5,079 nt of DNA. It comes from Clostridiaceae bacterium. Lineage in GTDB: Bacteria; Bacillota_A; Clostridia; Acetivibrionales; Acetivibrionaceae. The stretch is taken from NCBI GenBank assembly GCA_012513545.1, contig JAAZCB010000006.1, forward strand, positions 1-5,079, written 5' to 3'. This document shows, piece after piece, positions 1 to 5,079 of the stretch. Within the stretch, counting starts at the first letter, position 1; every line of letters begins with the position of its first letter. A program made the position numbers and the translations under genes. Below the pieces are notes generated by a model. It made no database searches. It was not told the DNA's origin and saw nothing but the letters and a program-made list of their open reading frames with translations.

Positions 1-2002
1 CATCGGTATAGTCTGAAGCCATAACAGATACGTATGCCTCTATTGCGTGTGTAAGTACATCCATTCCAGTGTCTGCGGTAACAGTCTCCGGTACAGTATA
101 TGTCAGCTCAGGGTCAATAATGGCTATATCAGGTGTAAGCTCGTAATCTGCCAACGGATATTTAATTCCTTTTATCTTGTCGGTAATTACTGCAAAGGCT
201 GTAATTTCAGAACCAGTACCTGAAGTTGTAGGAATAGCAACAAAAACGGACTTTTTTCCCAGATCGGGAAATTTTACAGCCCTTTTTCTGATGTCCATAA
301 ACTTAAGCCTCAACATTTCAAATTCCGTTTGAGGATACTCATAAAAAAGACGCATACCTTTTGCAGCATCTATTGGTGAACCGCCGCCAAAGGCTATTAT
401 AATATCAGGATTATATTTATTCATCTCACCTACGCCCTTAAATACCGTCTCAACTGATGGGTCCGGTTCCACATCACTGAATATTTCATAGTCAATGCCT
501 GCTTTTTCAAGATGGTAAAGAGCTTTGTCAATAAGCCCTAGATTAATCATAAATTTGTCTGTTACAATAAATGCTTTTTTGCCCTTCAGCTTTGAAAGAT
601 ATTGCAGCGAGCCTGCTTCAAAATATACTTTCTGGGGTATTTTGAACCATTTCATATTAACCGTCCTTTTAGCTACTCTTTTTATATTTATAAGGTTTGA
701 AGTGCTTACATTAGCAGTTGTAGAGTTTTTTCCCATGGTACCGCAGCCTAAGGTAAGAGAGGGCCTGTAATTGTTGTAAAGATCACCTATGGCACCCTGT
801 GACGAGGGAGAATTTACAATCAGCCTTCCTGTACGTATTTTTTCACTGAATATTCGGATTATCTCATCATTTTCCGAATGTATGACAGCTGAGTGCCCAA
901 GCCCTCCAAATTCAGTCATTTCTTCACATTTTCTTATACCTTCCATGTAACCGTCTACTATATAGAAGGCCAGAACAGGGCTTAACTTTTCTCGTGATAG
1001 GGGATAAGAGGGGCCTATACCTTCTAAGGGAGCTATTAAAATTTTTGTCTGTCTTGGAACGTCAAGTCCTATCATTTGAGCTATTTTATATGCAGGCTGT
1101 CCCACAATGGAAGGGTTCATGGCACACTTTTCTTCATCTATTGCAGTTTTTGACAAGGCTTCAATTTCTTCATTATTTAAGAAATAGCAGTCCATATCCT
1201 TAAGCAGGGAAACAACCTCTTCCGATACCTCCCTGTCAACAATGAGGGCCTGTTCTGAAGCGCAAATCATACCATTGTCAAAGGTCTTGCTTAGTATAAG
1301 GTCAGATACTGCTCTTTTGATGTTCGCAGATTTCTCGATGTAACACGGAACGTTACCCGGACCAACTCCAAGGGCAGGCTTGCCGGTGCTGTATGCAGCC
1401 TGTACCATGCCAGAGCCCCCTGTGGCAAGAACCATTGAAACATCATGGTGGTTCATAAGTATTTTTGTTGCCTCTATGGAAGGGGATTCTATCCACTGGA
1501 TGCAGTATTCGGGTGCACCGGCTTTTACGGCGGCGTCCCTGACTATTTCAGCAGTTCTTGCTGAACAGTTCTGCGCTTTGGGATGGAAACTGAATATTAT
1601 TGGGTTTCTTGTTTTTACAGCGATAAGAGACTTAAAAAGCGTTGTTGATGTCGGATTGGTTACAGGTGTTACTCCCGCAATCACGCCTACCGGTTCAGCT
1701 ACTTCAAAATAGTTTTCCTCCTCATTTTCACTTACTATTCCTACGGTTTTGTCATACTTGATACTGTGGTATACATACTCGGTTGCAAAAAGATTCTTTA
1801 TTACCTTGTCCTCATATATACCCATTTTTGTTTCATCTGCTGCTAACTTTGCAAGCTCCATATGTTTGTCTATGCCTGCTAAAGTCATAGCCTTAACAAT
1901 CGTATCAATCTTGTCCTGTGAATAATTATCGTATTTTTCCTGGGCTTCCCTTGCGTTTTTGACCAGATTATTTATCATGACTGCTGCTTGTTCCTTATCC
2001 AA
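1..2002 (-). CDS. adhE: Bifunctional acetaldehyde-CoA/alcohol dehydrogenase AdhE (partial, C-terminus beyond window)
   Basis: AdhE reduces acetyl-CoA to acetaldehyde and then to ethanol with NADH, the last two steps of fermentative ethanol formation; family members assemble into cytoplasmic filaments called spirosomes. The reading frame is open for 667 full codons with no stop; family members are about 870 residues, so roughly the last 200 are outside the window. Residues 1 to about 430 form the aldehyde dehydrogenase half: the catalytic cysteine is Cys247 in [10 protein letters not shown] (E. coli Cys246), preceded by [10 protein letters not shown] and [12 protein letters not shown] linker follows, and the iron-dependent alcohol dehydrogenase half begins near residue 450 ([12 protein letters not shown]). 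It shows the nucleotide-binding GGGSP at 539-543, TTSGTGSE, and Asp648 and His652 ([12 protein letters not shown]), two of the four iron ligands; the other two histidines lie outside. The start is TTG, chosen because a strong Shine-Dalgarno sits 8 bases upstream and the protein then aligns with the usual AdhE N-terminus. No frameshift or missing active-site residue was found in the visible part. Confidence 0.97.
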   Translation of the reverse strand, partial: MDKEQAAVMINNLVKNAREAQEKYDNYSQDKIDTIVKAMTLAGIDKHMELAKLAADETKMGIYEDKVIKNLFATEYVYHSIKYDKTVGIVSENEEENYFEVAEPVGVIAGVTPVTNPTSTTLFKSLIAVKTRNPIIFSFHPKAQNCSARTAEIVRDAAVKAGAPEYCIQWIESPSIEATKILMNHHDVSMVLATGGSGMVQAAYSTGKPALGVGPGNVPCYIEKSANIKRAVSDLILSKTFDNGMICASEQALIVDREVSEEVVSLLKDMDCYFLNNEEIEALSKTAIDEEKCAMNPSIVGQPAYKIAQMIGLDVPRQTKILIAPLEGIGPSYPLSREKLSPVLAFYIVDGYMEGIRKCEEMTEFGGLGHSAVIHSENDEIIRIFSEKIRTGRLIVNSPSSQGAIGDLYNNYRPSLTLGCGTMGKNSTTANVSTSNLINIKRVAKRTVNMKWFKIPQKVYFEAGSLQYLSKLKGKKAFIVTDKFMINLGLIDKALYHLEKAGIDYEIFSDVEPDPSVETVFKGVGEMNKYNPDIIIAFGGGSPIDAAKGMRLFYEYPQTEFEMLRLKFMDIRKRAVKFPDLGKKSVFVAIPTTSGTGSEITAFAVITDKIKGIKYPLADYELTPDIAIIDPELTYTVPETVTADTGMDVLTHAIEAYVSVMASDYTD

Positions 2003-2010
2003 TATGGTGT

Positions 2011-2018
2011 ACCTCCTC
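2011..2018 (-). promoter_or_regulatory. adhE: Strong ribosome binding site that fixes the TTG start of adhE
   Basis: On the minus strand the sequence GAGGAGGT, nearly a full anti-16S match, lies 8 bases before the TTG at 2002-2000. No ATG occurs in frame near it; the first in-frame ATG is codon 9, too far from this site. The spacing and strength therefore decide the TTG start. Confidence 0.85.
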
Positions 2019-2053
2019 TTCAAAAAAACATTTATATAGCGGCCAATATTGAT

Positions 2054-2084
2054 TTTATAAAGTTATATAGTTTTTTTTCAGTAA
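2054..2084 (-). promoter_or_regulatory. Candidate adhE promoter (weak assignment)
   Basis: On the minus strand TTACTG (2084-2079) could be a -35 box. TATAAA (2059-2054) could be the -10, with a 19-base spacer that includes a run of eight A; TATAAC (2067-2062) is an alternative with no good -35. The stretch is very AT-rich, so chance matches are likely. It lies at a sensible distance, about 50 bases upstream of the start codon. The whole 2003-2194 gap is non-coding and must hold the start signals of both divergent genes. Confidence 0.35.
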
Positions 2085-2124
2085 TAGTATTCCCCAAAAG
2101 ATAGATATGCTTTGTGGGAAATAT

Positions 2125-2154
2125 TTGAAGTTCTATGTGTTATCGTGTTAATAT
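2125..2154 (+). promoter_or_regulatory. Candidate sigma-A promoter of the lipoprotein gene
   Basis: TTGAAG (2125-2130) and TAATAT (2149-2154), separated by 18 bases, each match 4 of 6 consensus positions. They would start transcription about 35 bases before the ATG at 2195. The -10 box lies inside the 10-base palindrome TTAATATTAA (2148-2157), so a repressor bound there could block it. The boxes are seen in the sequence; promoter activity is inferred. Confidence 0.45.
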
Positions 2155-2179
2155 TAAGCAGCATTGAATATTTGAGATT

Positions 2180-2186
2180 GGAGGGG
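2180..2186 (+). promoter_or_regulatory. Ribosome binding site of the lipoprotein gene
   Basis: GGAGGGG lies 8 bases before the ATG at 2195 (10 bases when measured from its GGAGG core). It is a strong Shine-Dalgarno match and supports this ATG, which also gives a complete lipoprotein signal peptide. Confidence 0.75.
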
Positions 2187-2194
2187 GCGCAATA

Positions 2195-2998
2195 ATGAGG
2201 TTTTTCATTCTTTTTGGGCTTTTTATATTCCAGCTTGTCATTCTTTCAGCCTGTACTGTTTCAAAGGCCGAGAATGGTCCTAGAATAGAAGTCAGTGCTT
2301 ATGAGGAAAAAAGTATTGAGGTCCGGGCATCGCAAGGACTGGAGGTGTCATGTGAGGCAGGAAAGATTGAAGTTTTCACATGGGATAAAAGGATGATAAA
2401 ATTCGAAATAACAAAAAAAATAAGGGGGTGTGGTGAGAAAAGCACCCTTGAGGAAAAAATAAATGATTTCGATATAGAAATTAAAGAAAAGGAGAGCAAA
2501 ATCTTTTTCAAATCAGTTTTTAGCTCGAAAAGCAAAAAGTACCTGGAGGGCAGCACCAATATGACAGTGTACATTCCCAAAAACCGTTGTGTATTGAATT
2601 GGAAGCAGAACACAGGGAATATAAGGTTTCTCGATGAGATAAAGGGGGTTCTGGACTTTGATTTAAGTTCGGCAAATCTTGAAATTAATAAGCTTGACGG
2701 AATTATAAGTGTAAAAGGGGATTCAGGTAACGTAAGAATATCCAACGGAAGGATATCGGGACAGTCCAGCATTGTTAAGAATTATGGGAATATCAAAGTA
2801 AAGGCCGAATTTGATGAAAATGGGGATTATGAATTTAAGACCGGGGTAGGTAATATAGATTTGTCTCTGCCAGGAAATTCGCAATTATCGGTTGAAAGTG
2901 TCGGTGCACTCGAAATCAATGAATTCTATTCACCTTCAAACCCTGCAAAAGTTCGAATTAGCAGCTCTATGGGAAGTTTGTCGGCCAGGAAGTATTAA
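2195..2998 (+). CDS. Putative lipoprotein with DUF4097-like repetitive beta-strand domain
   Basis: The 267-residue product begins with Met-Arg and a hydrophobic stretch (about residues 3-17), then the lipobox LSAC with Cys20, so it should be lipidated by Lgt, cut by signal peptidase II, and anchored on the outer face of the membrane. The mature part has no transmembrane segment. From about residue 40 it reads as alternating short beta strands and turns, and from 140 onward a Gly-Asn turn recurs: TGNI 140, SGNV 177, YGNI 197, VGNI 218, with weaker copies SANL 159, VGAL 236 and MGSL 259. This pattern, and an early strand ending in a Trp-Asp turn (FTWDKRMIKFEI, 61-72), is typical of DUF4097-type putative adhesin domains, which form beta-solenoid-like folds. 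Function is unknown; adhesion or envelope-stress sensing are only family-level guesses. Cysteines 53, 79 and 132 are extra and could pair outside the cell. The gene lies divergent from adhE and upstream of a CapA-like gene in the same direction. The lipoprotein call is firm; the domain call is from pattern, not a search. Confidence 0.85.
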   Translation: MRFFILFGLFIFQLVILSACTVSKAENGPRIEVSAYEEKSIEVRASQGLEVSCEAGKIEVFTWDKRMIKFEITKKIRGCGEKSTLEEKINDFDIEIKEKESKIFFKSVFSSKSKKYLEGSTNMTVYIPKNRCVLNWKQNTGNIRFLDEIKGVLDFDLSSANLEINKLDGIISVKGDSGNVRISNGRISGQSSIVKNYGNIKVKAEFDENGDYEFKTGVGNIDLSLPGNSQLSVESVGALEINEFYSPSNPAKVRISSSMGSLSARKY

Positions 2999-3009
2999 TT
3001 TTGTACGAG

Positions 3010-3050
3010 TATAGGAATTTATGAAAATCCTATTTATATAAATTCCTATA
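3010..3050. repeat. Perfect 13-bp inverted repeat after the lipoprotein gene, possible transcript 3' hairpin
   Basis: TATAGGAATTTAT (3010-3022) is the exact reverse complement of 3038-3050, with a 15-base loop. The stem is AT-rich and is not followed by a T run on either strand, so it is not a classical intrinsic terminator. Its place, 12 bases after the stop codon at 2996-2998, still suggests a transcript-end or RNA-stabilising hairpin. A second, shorter pairing competes: ATAGGA (3011-3016) with TCCTAT (3028-3033). Confidence 0.55.
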
Positions 3051-3097
3051 AAAACTACATTTCATAATTATTTCATGTTAAAATGTATTTATTAGTA

Positions 3098-3126
3098 TTG
3101 GAAATGTTTTTTAAGACTTATAAAAT
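3098..3126 (+). promoter_or_regulatory. Candidate sigma-A promoter of the CapA-like gene
   Basis: TTGGAA (3098-3103) and TAAAAT (3121-3126) are separated by the ideal 17 bases and match the consensus at 4 of 6 and 5 of 6 positions. Transcription would begin near 3133, giving a very short leader of about 17 bases before the ATG at 3150. This suggests the gene is transcribed separately from the lipoprotein gene, although read-through remains possible. Confidence 0.5.
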
Positions 3127-3149
3127 ATTATGAATACGGGTTGATGAAC

Positions 3150-4391
3150 ATGAATAAAAAGATAATTACGGTTGTTTTGGCAGTTATTGTTTTAGTATCA
3201 GGTATTATTGCAGCAGTAGCAGTAAGAAAGAGTTTATACAGTAGTAATGCCGATGTTCCCGTCATTATTGAGACTGCCGTACCAGGTGACATTGGCAGCA
3301 ACGGTGATAATACGGTGGCTCAAAATGTATATTCAGAAGTCACATCAAATCCTGTGAACATTACAACCTCAGGTACAGGCAATATTAATGACAGCTTTAA
3401 AATTGTTGCAGTCGGAGATATACTCTTGGGTAGAGGCGTTGGAAGCCGTCTTAAGGACTCAAACAGGAATTTTAAATATCCGTTTCTTGAGGTTGCCGAT
3501 ATTCTAAAGAAGGGTGATGTGGTTTTTGCCAATCTTGAGGAACCTATAACTGCAAGAACACGATCTCTAAAAGGTATAAAAGAGGGTGGCAAGTATGTCC
3601 TGAAAAATGATCCGGAAGCTATTGAGGGATTAAGCTTTGCAGGATTTAATCTGTTTAGCCTGGCTAACAACCATATTCTTGATTATTATGAGGAAGGTTT
3701 GTTCGATACTATGTCTGTATTGGACAAGTTTGGTATTGCGTATTCAGGAGCGGGGAAAAATATTGAGGAAGCTCTAAAACCCGCTATTATTGAGAAAAGA
3801 GGTGTCAAGACAGGGTTGCTTTCCTATACGGATATGTCTGAAGTAGTGTACAAGGGTAATCCGCCACTGATGTTTATAGCCGGAAAGGACAAGCCGGGAG
3901 TTGCAAAAAGGCCGATTAATTTTGACGATTCCATTAAGAGCGATATCGAAAGCTTACGTGATAATGTTGATATATTGATTGTTTCGCTTCACTGGGGTGT
4001 GGAGGATAGTTTCGAGGTTTTACCCAGACAGAGGGATTATGCGCACCAGCTTATAGATGCAGGAGTGGATGTTGTTCTTGGCCATCATCCCCATCAGTTT
4101 CAGGGTATAGAGGTTTACAAGGGTAAACCGATATTTTACAGCCTGGGTAATTTTATCTTTGATCAGAATGACCCTGAAAACCAGGAATCCTTTATTATCA
4201 GTATGGACTTCGAGGATTTTGAGCTTGCAAAAATTGAGGCCATTCCTGTAAGGACTATAAGCAAGGTACAGGTTGTACCGCAGTATGGGACTAATGCAAA
4301 AGATCTTCTTGAAAGGGAATTAAAACTTTGCAGTGAACTTGATACGAAATTCAGGATAGAAAACGATGCTTTAATTTTTGATATAGATTAA
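3150..4391 (+). CDS. CapA/PGA_cap-family membrane-anchored metallophosphoesterase-fold protein
   Basis: The 413-residue product begins MNKK, followed by one hydrophobic segment (about residues 5-25) that should anchor it with the rest outside. A linker rich in Ser, Thr, Asn and Gly (about 30-82) leads to a PGA_cap domain at about 84-370. The calcineurin-like motif set is complete: Asp90 in VAVGDILLGR, Asn128 and Glu130 in FANLEEP, ANNH ending at His175, His281 in SLHWG, GHHPHQ with histidines 312, 313 and 315, and SLGNFIFD near 334. In family members CapA/PgsA supports poly-gamma-glutamate capsule synthesis or export, but many clostridial homologues have no capsule genes nearby, and none is visible here (no CapB, CapC or CapD), so the substrate is unknown. 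In-frame TTG 3141 and ATG 3144 also exist, but the only SD-like bases, GGG at 3138-3140, are too close to serve them and suit ATG 3150 better; that SD is weak. The gene ends at a strong terminator. Confidence 0.9.
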   Translation: MNKKIITVVLAVIVLVSGIIAAVAVRKSLYSSNADVPVIIETAVPGDIGSNGDNTVAQNVYSEVTSNPVNITTSGTGNINDSFKIVAVGDILLGRGVGSRLKDSNRNFKYPFLEVADILKKGDVVFANLEEPITARTRSLKGIKEGGKYVLKNDPEAIEGLSFAGFNLFSLANNHILDYYEEGLFDTMSVLDKFGIAYSGAGKNIEEALKPAIIEKRGVKTGLLSYTDMSEVVYKGNPPLMFIAGKDKPGVAKRPINFDDSIKSDIESLRDNVDILIVSLHWGVEDSFEVLPRQRDYAHQLIDAGVDVVLGHHPHQFQGIEVYKGKPIFYSLGNFIFDQNDPENQESFIISMDFEDFELAKIEAIPVRTISKVQVVPQYGTNAKDLLERELKLCSELDTKFRIENDALIFDID

Positions 4392-4437
4392 TTGAGAGTA
4401 TATTAAATGTACTGAATACTCATTATAGTATGAAAAC

Positions 4438-4475
4438 GGGAATTTCCAACGGGATTTATGGGAATTCTTTTTTTA
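4438..4475 (+). terminator. Intrinsic (Rho-independent) terminator after the CapA-like gene
   Basis: Bases 4440-4448 (GAATTTCCA) pair with 4459-4467 (TGGGAATTC), giving nine base pairs with one G-U, around a 10-base loop. Two further G-U pairs may extend it outward. Seven T follow directly (4468-4474). It sits 46 bases after the stop codon and separates this gene from pfl, so pfl needs its own promoter. Confidence 0.88.
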
Positions 4476-4604
4476 TTGTCTGGATATTAAGTGGTTAAGT
4501 AGGGTATATATAGAGAGAAAACAGTGATCTTAAACACAGAATTGAGCATTCAGACAAAGATTAAATATCTATATAGGTATCATATTATTTATAGGATAAT
4601 AATT
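4476..4604 (+). promoter_or_regulatory. Regulatory gap upstream of pfl
   Basis: No gene is seen here. Because a terminator precedes it, this stretch must carry the pfl promoter. Candidate -10 boxes are TATTAT (4583-4588) and GATAAT (4595-4600), each 5 of 6, but neither has a good -35. TTGAGC (4542-4547) is a possible -35 for TATCTA (4566-4571), which is itself poor. A 16-base near-palindrome (4565-4580) and a tandem 8-base repeat (4487-4502) also lie here. No single start site can be chosen by eye. Confidence 0.5.
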
Positions 4605-4613
4605 GGAAAGGTG
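4605..4613 (+). promoter_or_regulatory. pflB: Ribosome binding site of pfl
   Basis: GGAAAGGTG contains AAAGGTG, a good partial match to AAGGAGGTG, and ends 8 bases before the ATG at 4622. It supports that start; the protein then aligns with the known Pfl N-terminus. Confidence 0.7.
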
Positions 4614-4621
4614 TTGATAAA

Positions 4622-5079
4622 ATGGATGCCTGGAGAGGATTTAAGAAAGGCAGCTGGTGTTCCGAAATTGATGTAAGGAACTTTATAAATCAGAATTATT
4701 CGCCTTATGAAGGCAACGACGATTTCCTAAGCGGTCCATCGACAAGTACAAAGAAGCTCTGGGAGCGTGTTAAGGAGCTTTTGGACGAAGAAAGGAAAAA
4801 TGGTGGAGTGCTGGATGTCGATACGAATACGGTATCTACCATTATTTCTCATGGACCCGGATATATAGACAGAGAGAACGAAAAAGTTGTGGGGCTTCAG
4901 ACGGATGCACCTCTAAAGAGGGCAATCATGCCCTTTGGAGGAATGAGAATGGTAATAAAAGGCGCTGAGGCTTATGGAAAAAAAGTCGACCCGGGAATTG
5001 TTGAAACCTTCACAAATTATAGAAAAACACATAATGAAGGTGTATTTGACGTATATACACCTGAAATGAGAAGAGCCAA
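4622..5079 (+). CDS. pflB: Formate C-acetyltransferase (pyruvate formate-lyase), N-terminal part
   Basis: Pfl is a cytoplasmic glycyl-radical enzyme that converts pyruvate and CoA to acetyl-CoA and formate under anaerobic conditions. Only 152 full codons are present; family members are about 740-760 residues, so the catalytic cysteine pair and the radical glycine lie beyond the right edge. The visible part is clearly Pfl: WRGFKKGSW at 4-12, RNFINQNYSPYEG at 19-31, TISHGPGYID-like residues at 73-83, VGLQTDAPLKRAIMPFGG at 90-107, and YRKTHNEGVFDVYTPE at 133-148, all close to E. coli PflB. The N-terminus is about 8 residues shorter than E. coli PflB. The acetyl-CoA it makes is the substrate of AdhE, encoded at the other end of the window. 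The radical-SAM activase gene pflA usually follows directly downstream and would be outside this window. The gene stands alone behind a terminator, so it should have its own promoter. Confidence 0.96.
   Translation, partial: MDAWRGFKKGSWCSEIDVRNFINQNYSPYEGNDDFLSGPSTSTKKLWERVKELLDEERKNGGVLDVDTNTVSTIISHGPGYIDRENEKVVGLQTDAPLKRAIMPFGGMRMVIKGAEAYGKKVDPGIVETFTNYRKTHNEGVFDVYTPEMRRA

Noticed and set aside
525..1712. Three open frames on the plus strand (525-770, 994-1203, 1380-1712) inside the adhE region
   Set aside because: They lie opposite a long, intact, clearly recognisable adhE frame, have no ribosome binding site or family resemblance, and their products look like antisense translations.
2071..2078. 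Run of eight T as a terminator tail on the plus strand
   Set aside because: No GC-containing stem lies directly before it, and it is located between divergent genes where no plus-strand transcript needs to end.
2003..2194. Riboswitch or T-box in the adhE-lipoprotein gap
   Set aside because: The gap is short, no recognised aptamer core was seen, and no terminator hairpin with a T run precedes either start codon.
2299..2772. Minus-strand frame of 157 codons opposite the lipoprotein gene
   Set aside because: It is a shadow of the plus-strand gene, which has a promoter candidate, a strong ribosome site, a signal peptide with lipobox and a periodic fold pattern.
3141..3149. Alternative starts TTG 3141 and ATG 3144 for the CapA-like gene
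   Set aside because: The only Shine-Dalgarno-like bases (GGG at 3138-3140) are 0 and 3 bases from them, too close to work; ATG 3150 has workable spacing and gives a typical MNKK N-terminus. The site is weak, so this is a preference, not proof.
3320..3670. Minus-strand frame of 116 codons opposite the CapA-like gene
   Set aside because: It overlaps coding sequence with conserved PGA_cap motifs on the plus strand and has no start signals of its own.

Overview
This is an AT-rich, chromosome-like window with clostridial character. The best evidence is a full-length-type bifunctional AdhE, an oxygen-sensitive pyruvate formate-lyase, strong AGGAGG-type ribosome binding sites, and Lys/Ile/Glu-rich proteins that use AGA/ATA codons freely. 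An anaerobic, mixed-acid or ethanol-fermenting Firmicute of the Clostridia, perhaps a cellulolytic Ruminiclostridium/Acetivibrio-type species, fits best. The genus is inference only.

Layout. Bases 1-2002 (minus strand) hold the first 667 codons of adhE, which runs off the left edge; it starts at a TTG behind a strong Shine-Dalgarno. Bases 2003-2194 are a divergent intergenic region carrying the adhE promoter and a plausible sigma-A promoter for the next gene. Bases 2195-2998 (plus) encode a 267-residue lipoprotein with a repetitive beta-strand domain of the DUF4097 type. Bases 2999-3149 contain a perfect 13-bp inverted repeat and a good promoter candidate. Bases 3150-4391 (plus) encode a membrane-anchored CapA/PGA_cap-family metallophosphoesterase-fold protein. 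A clear intrinsic terminator follows at 4438-4475, then a regulatory gap with a near-palindrome. Bases 4622-5079 (plus) are the first 152 codons of pyruvate formate-lyase, which leaves by the right edge.

How the genes work together. Pfl converts pyruvate and CoA to acetyl-CoA and formate, and AdhE reduces acetyl-CoA through acetaldehyde to ethanol while re-oxidising two NADH. The two outer genes are therefore consecutive steps of one fermentation route, but they are transcribed apart, with two cell-envelope genes between them. The lipoprotein and CapA-like genes point the same way and may both act at the outer face of the membrane. Each seems to have its own promoter, so a shared function is not established.

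No mobile element, CRISPR array, tRNA or rRNA was seen. I found no convincing undescribed system. The points most worth a second look are the periodic beta-repeat lipoprotein, the orphan CapA-like protein, and several symmetric DNA elements in the three intergenic gaps.
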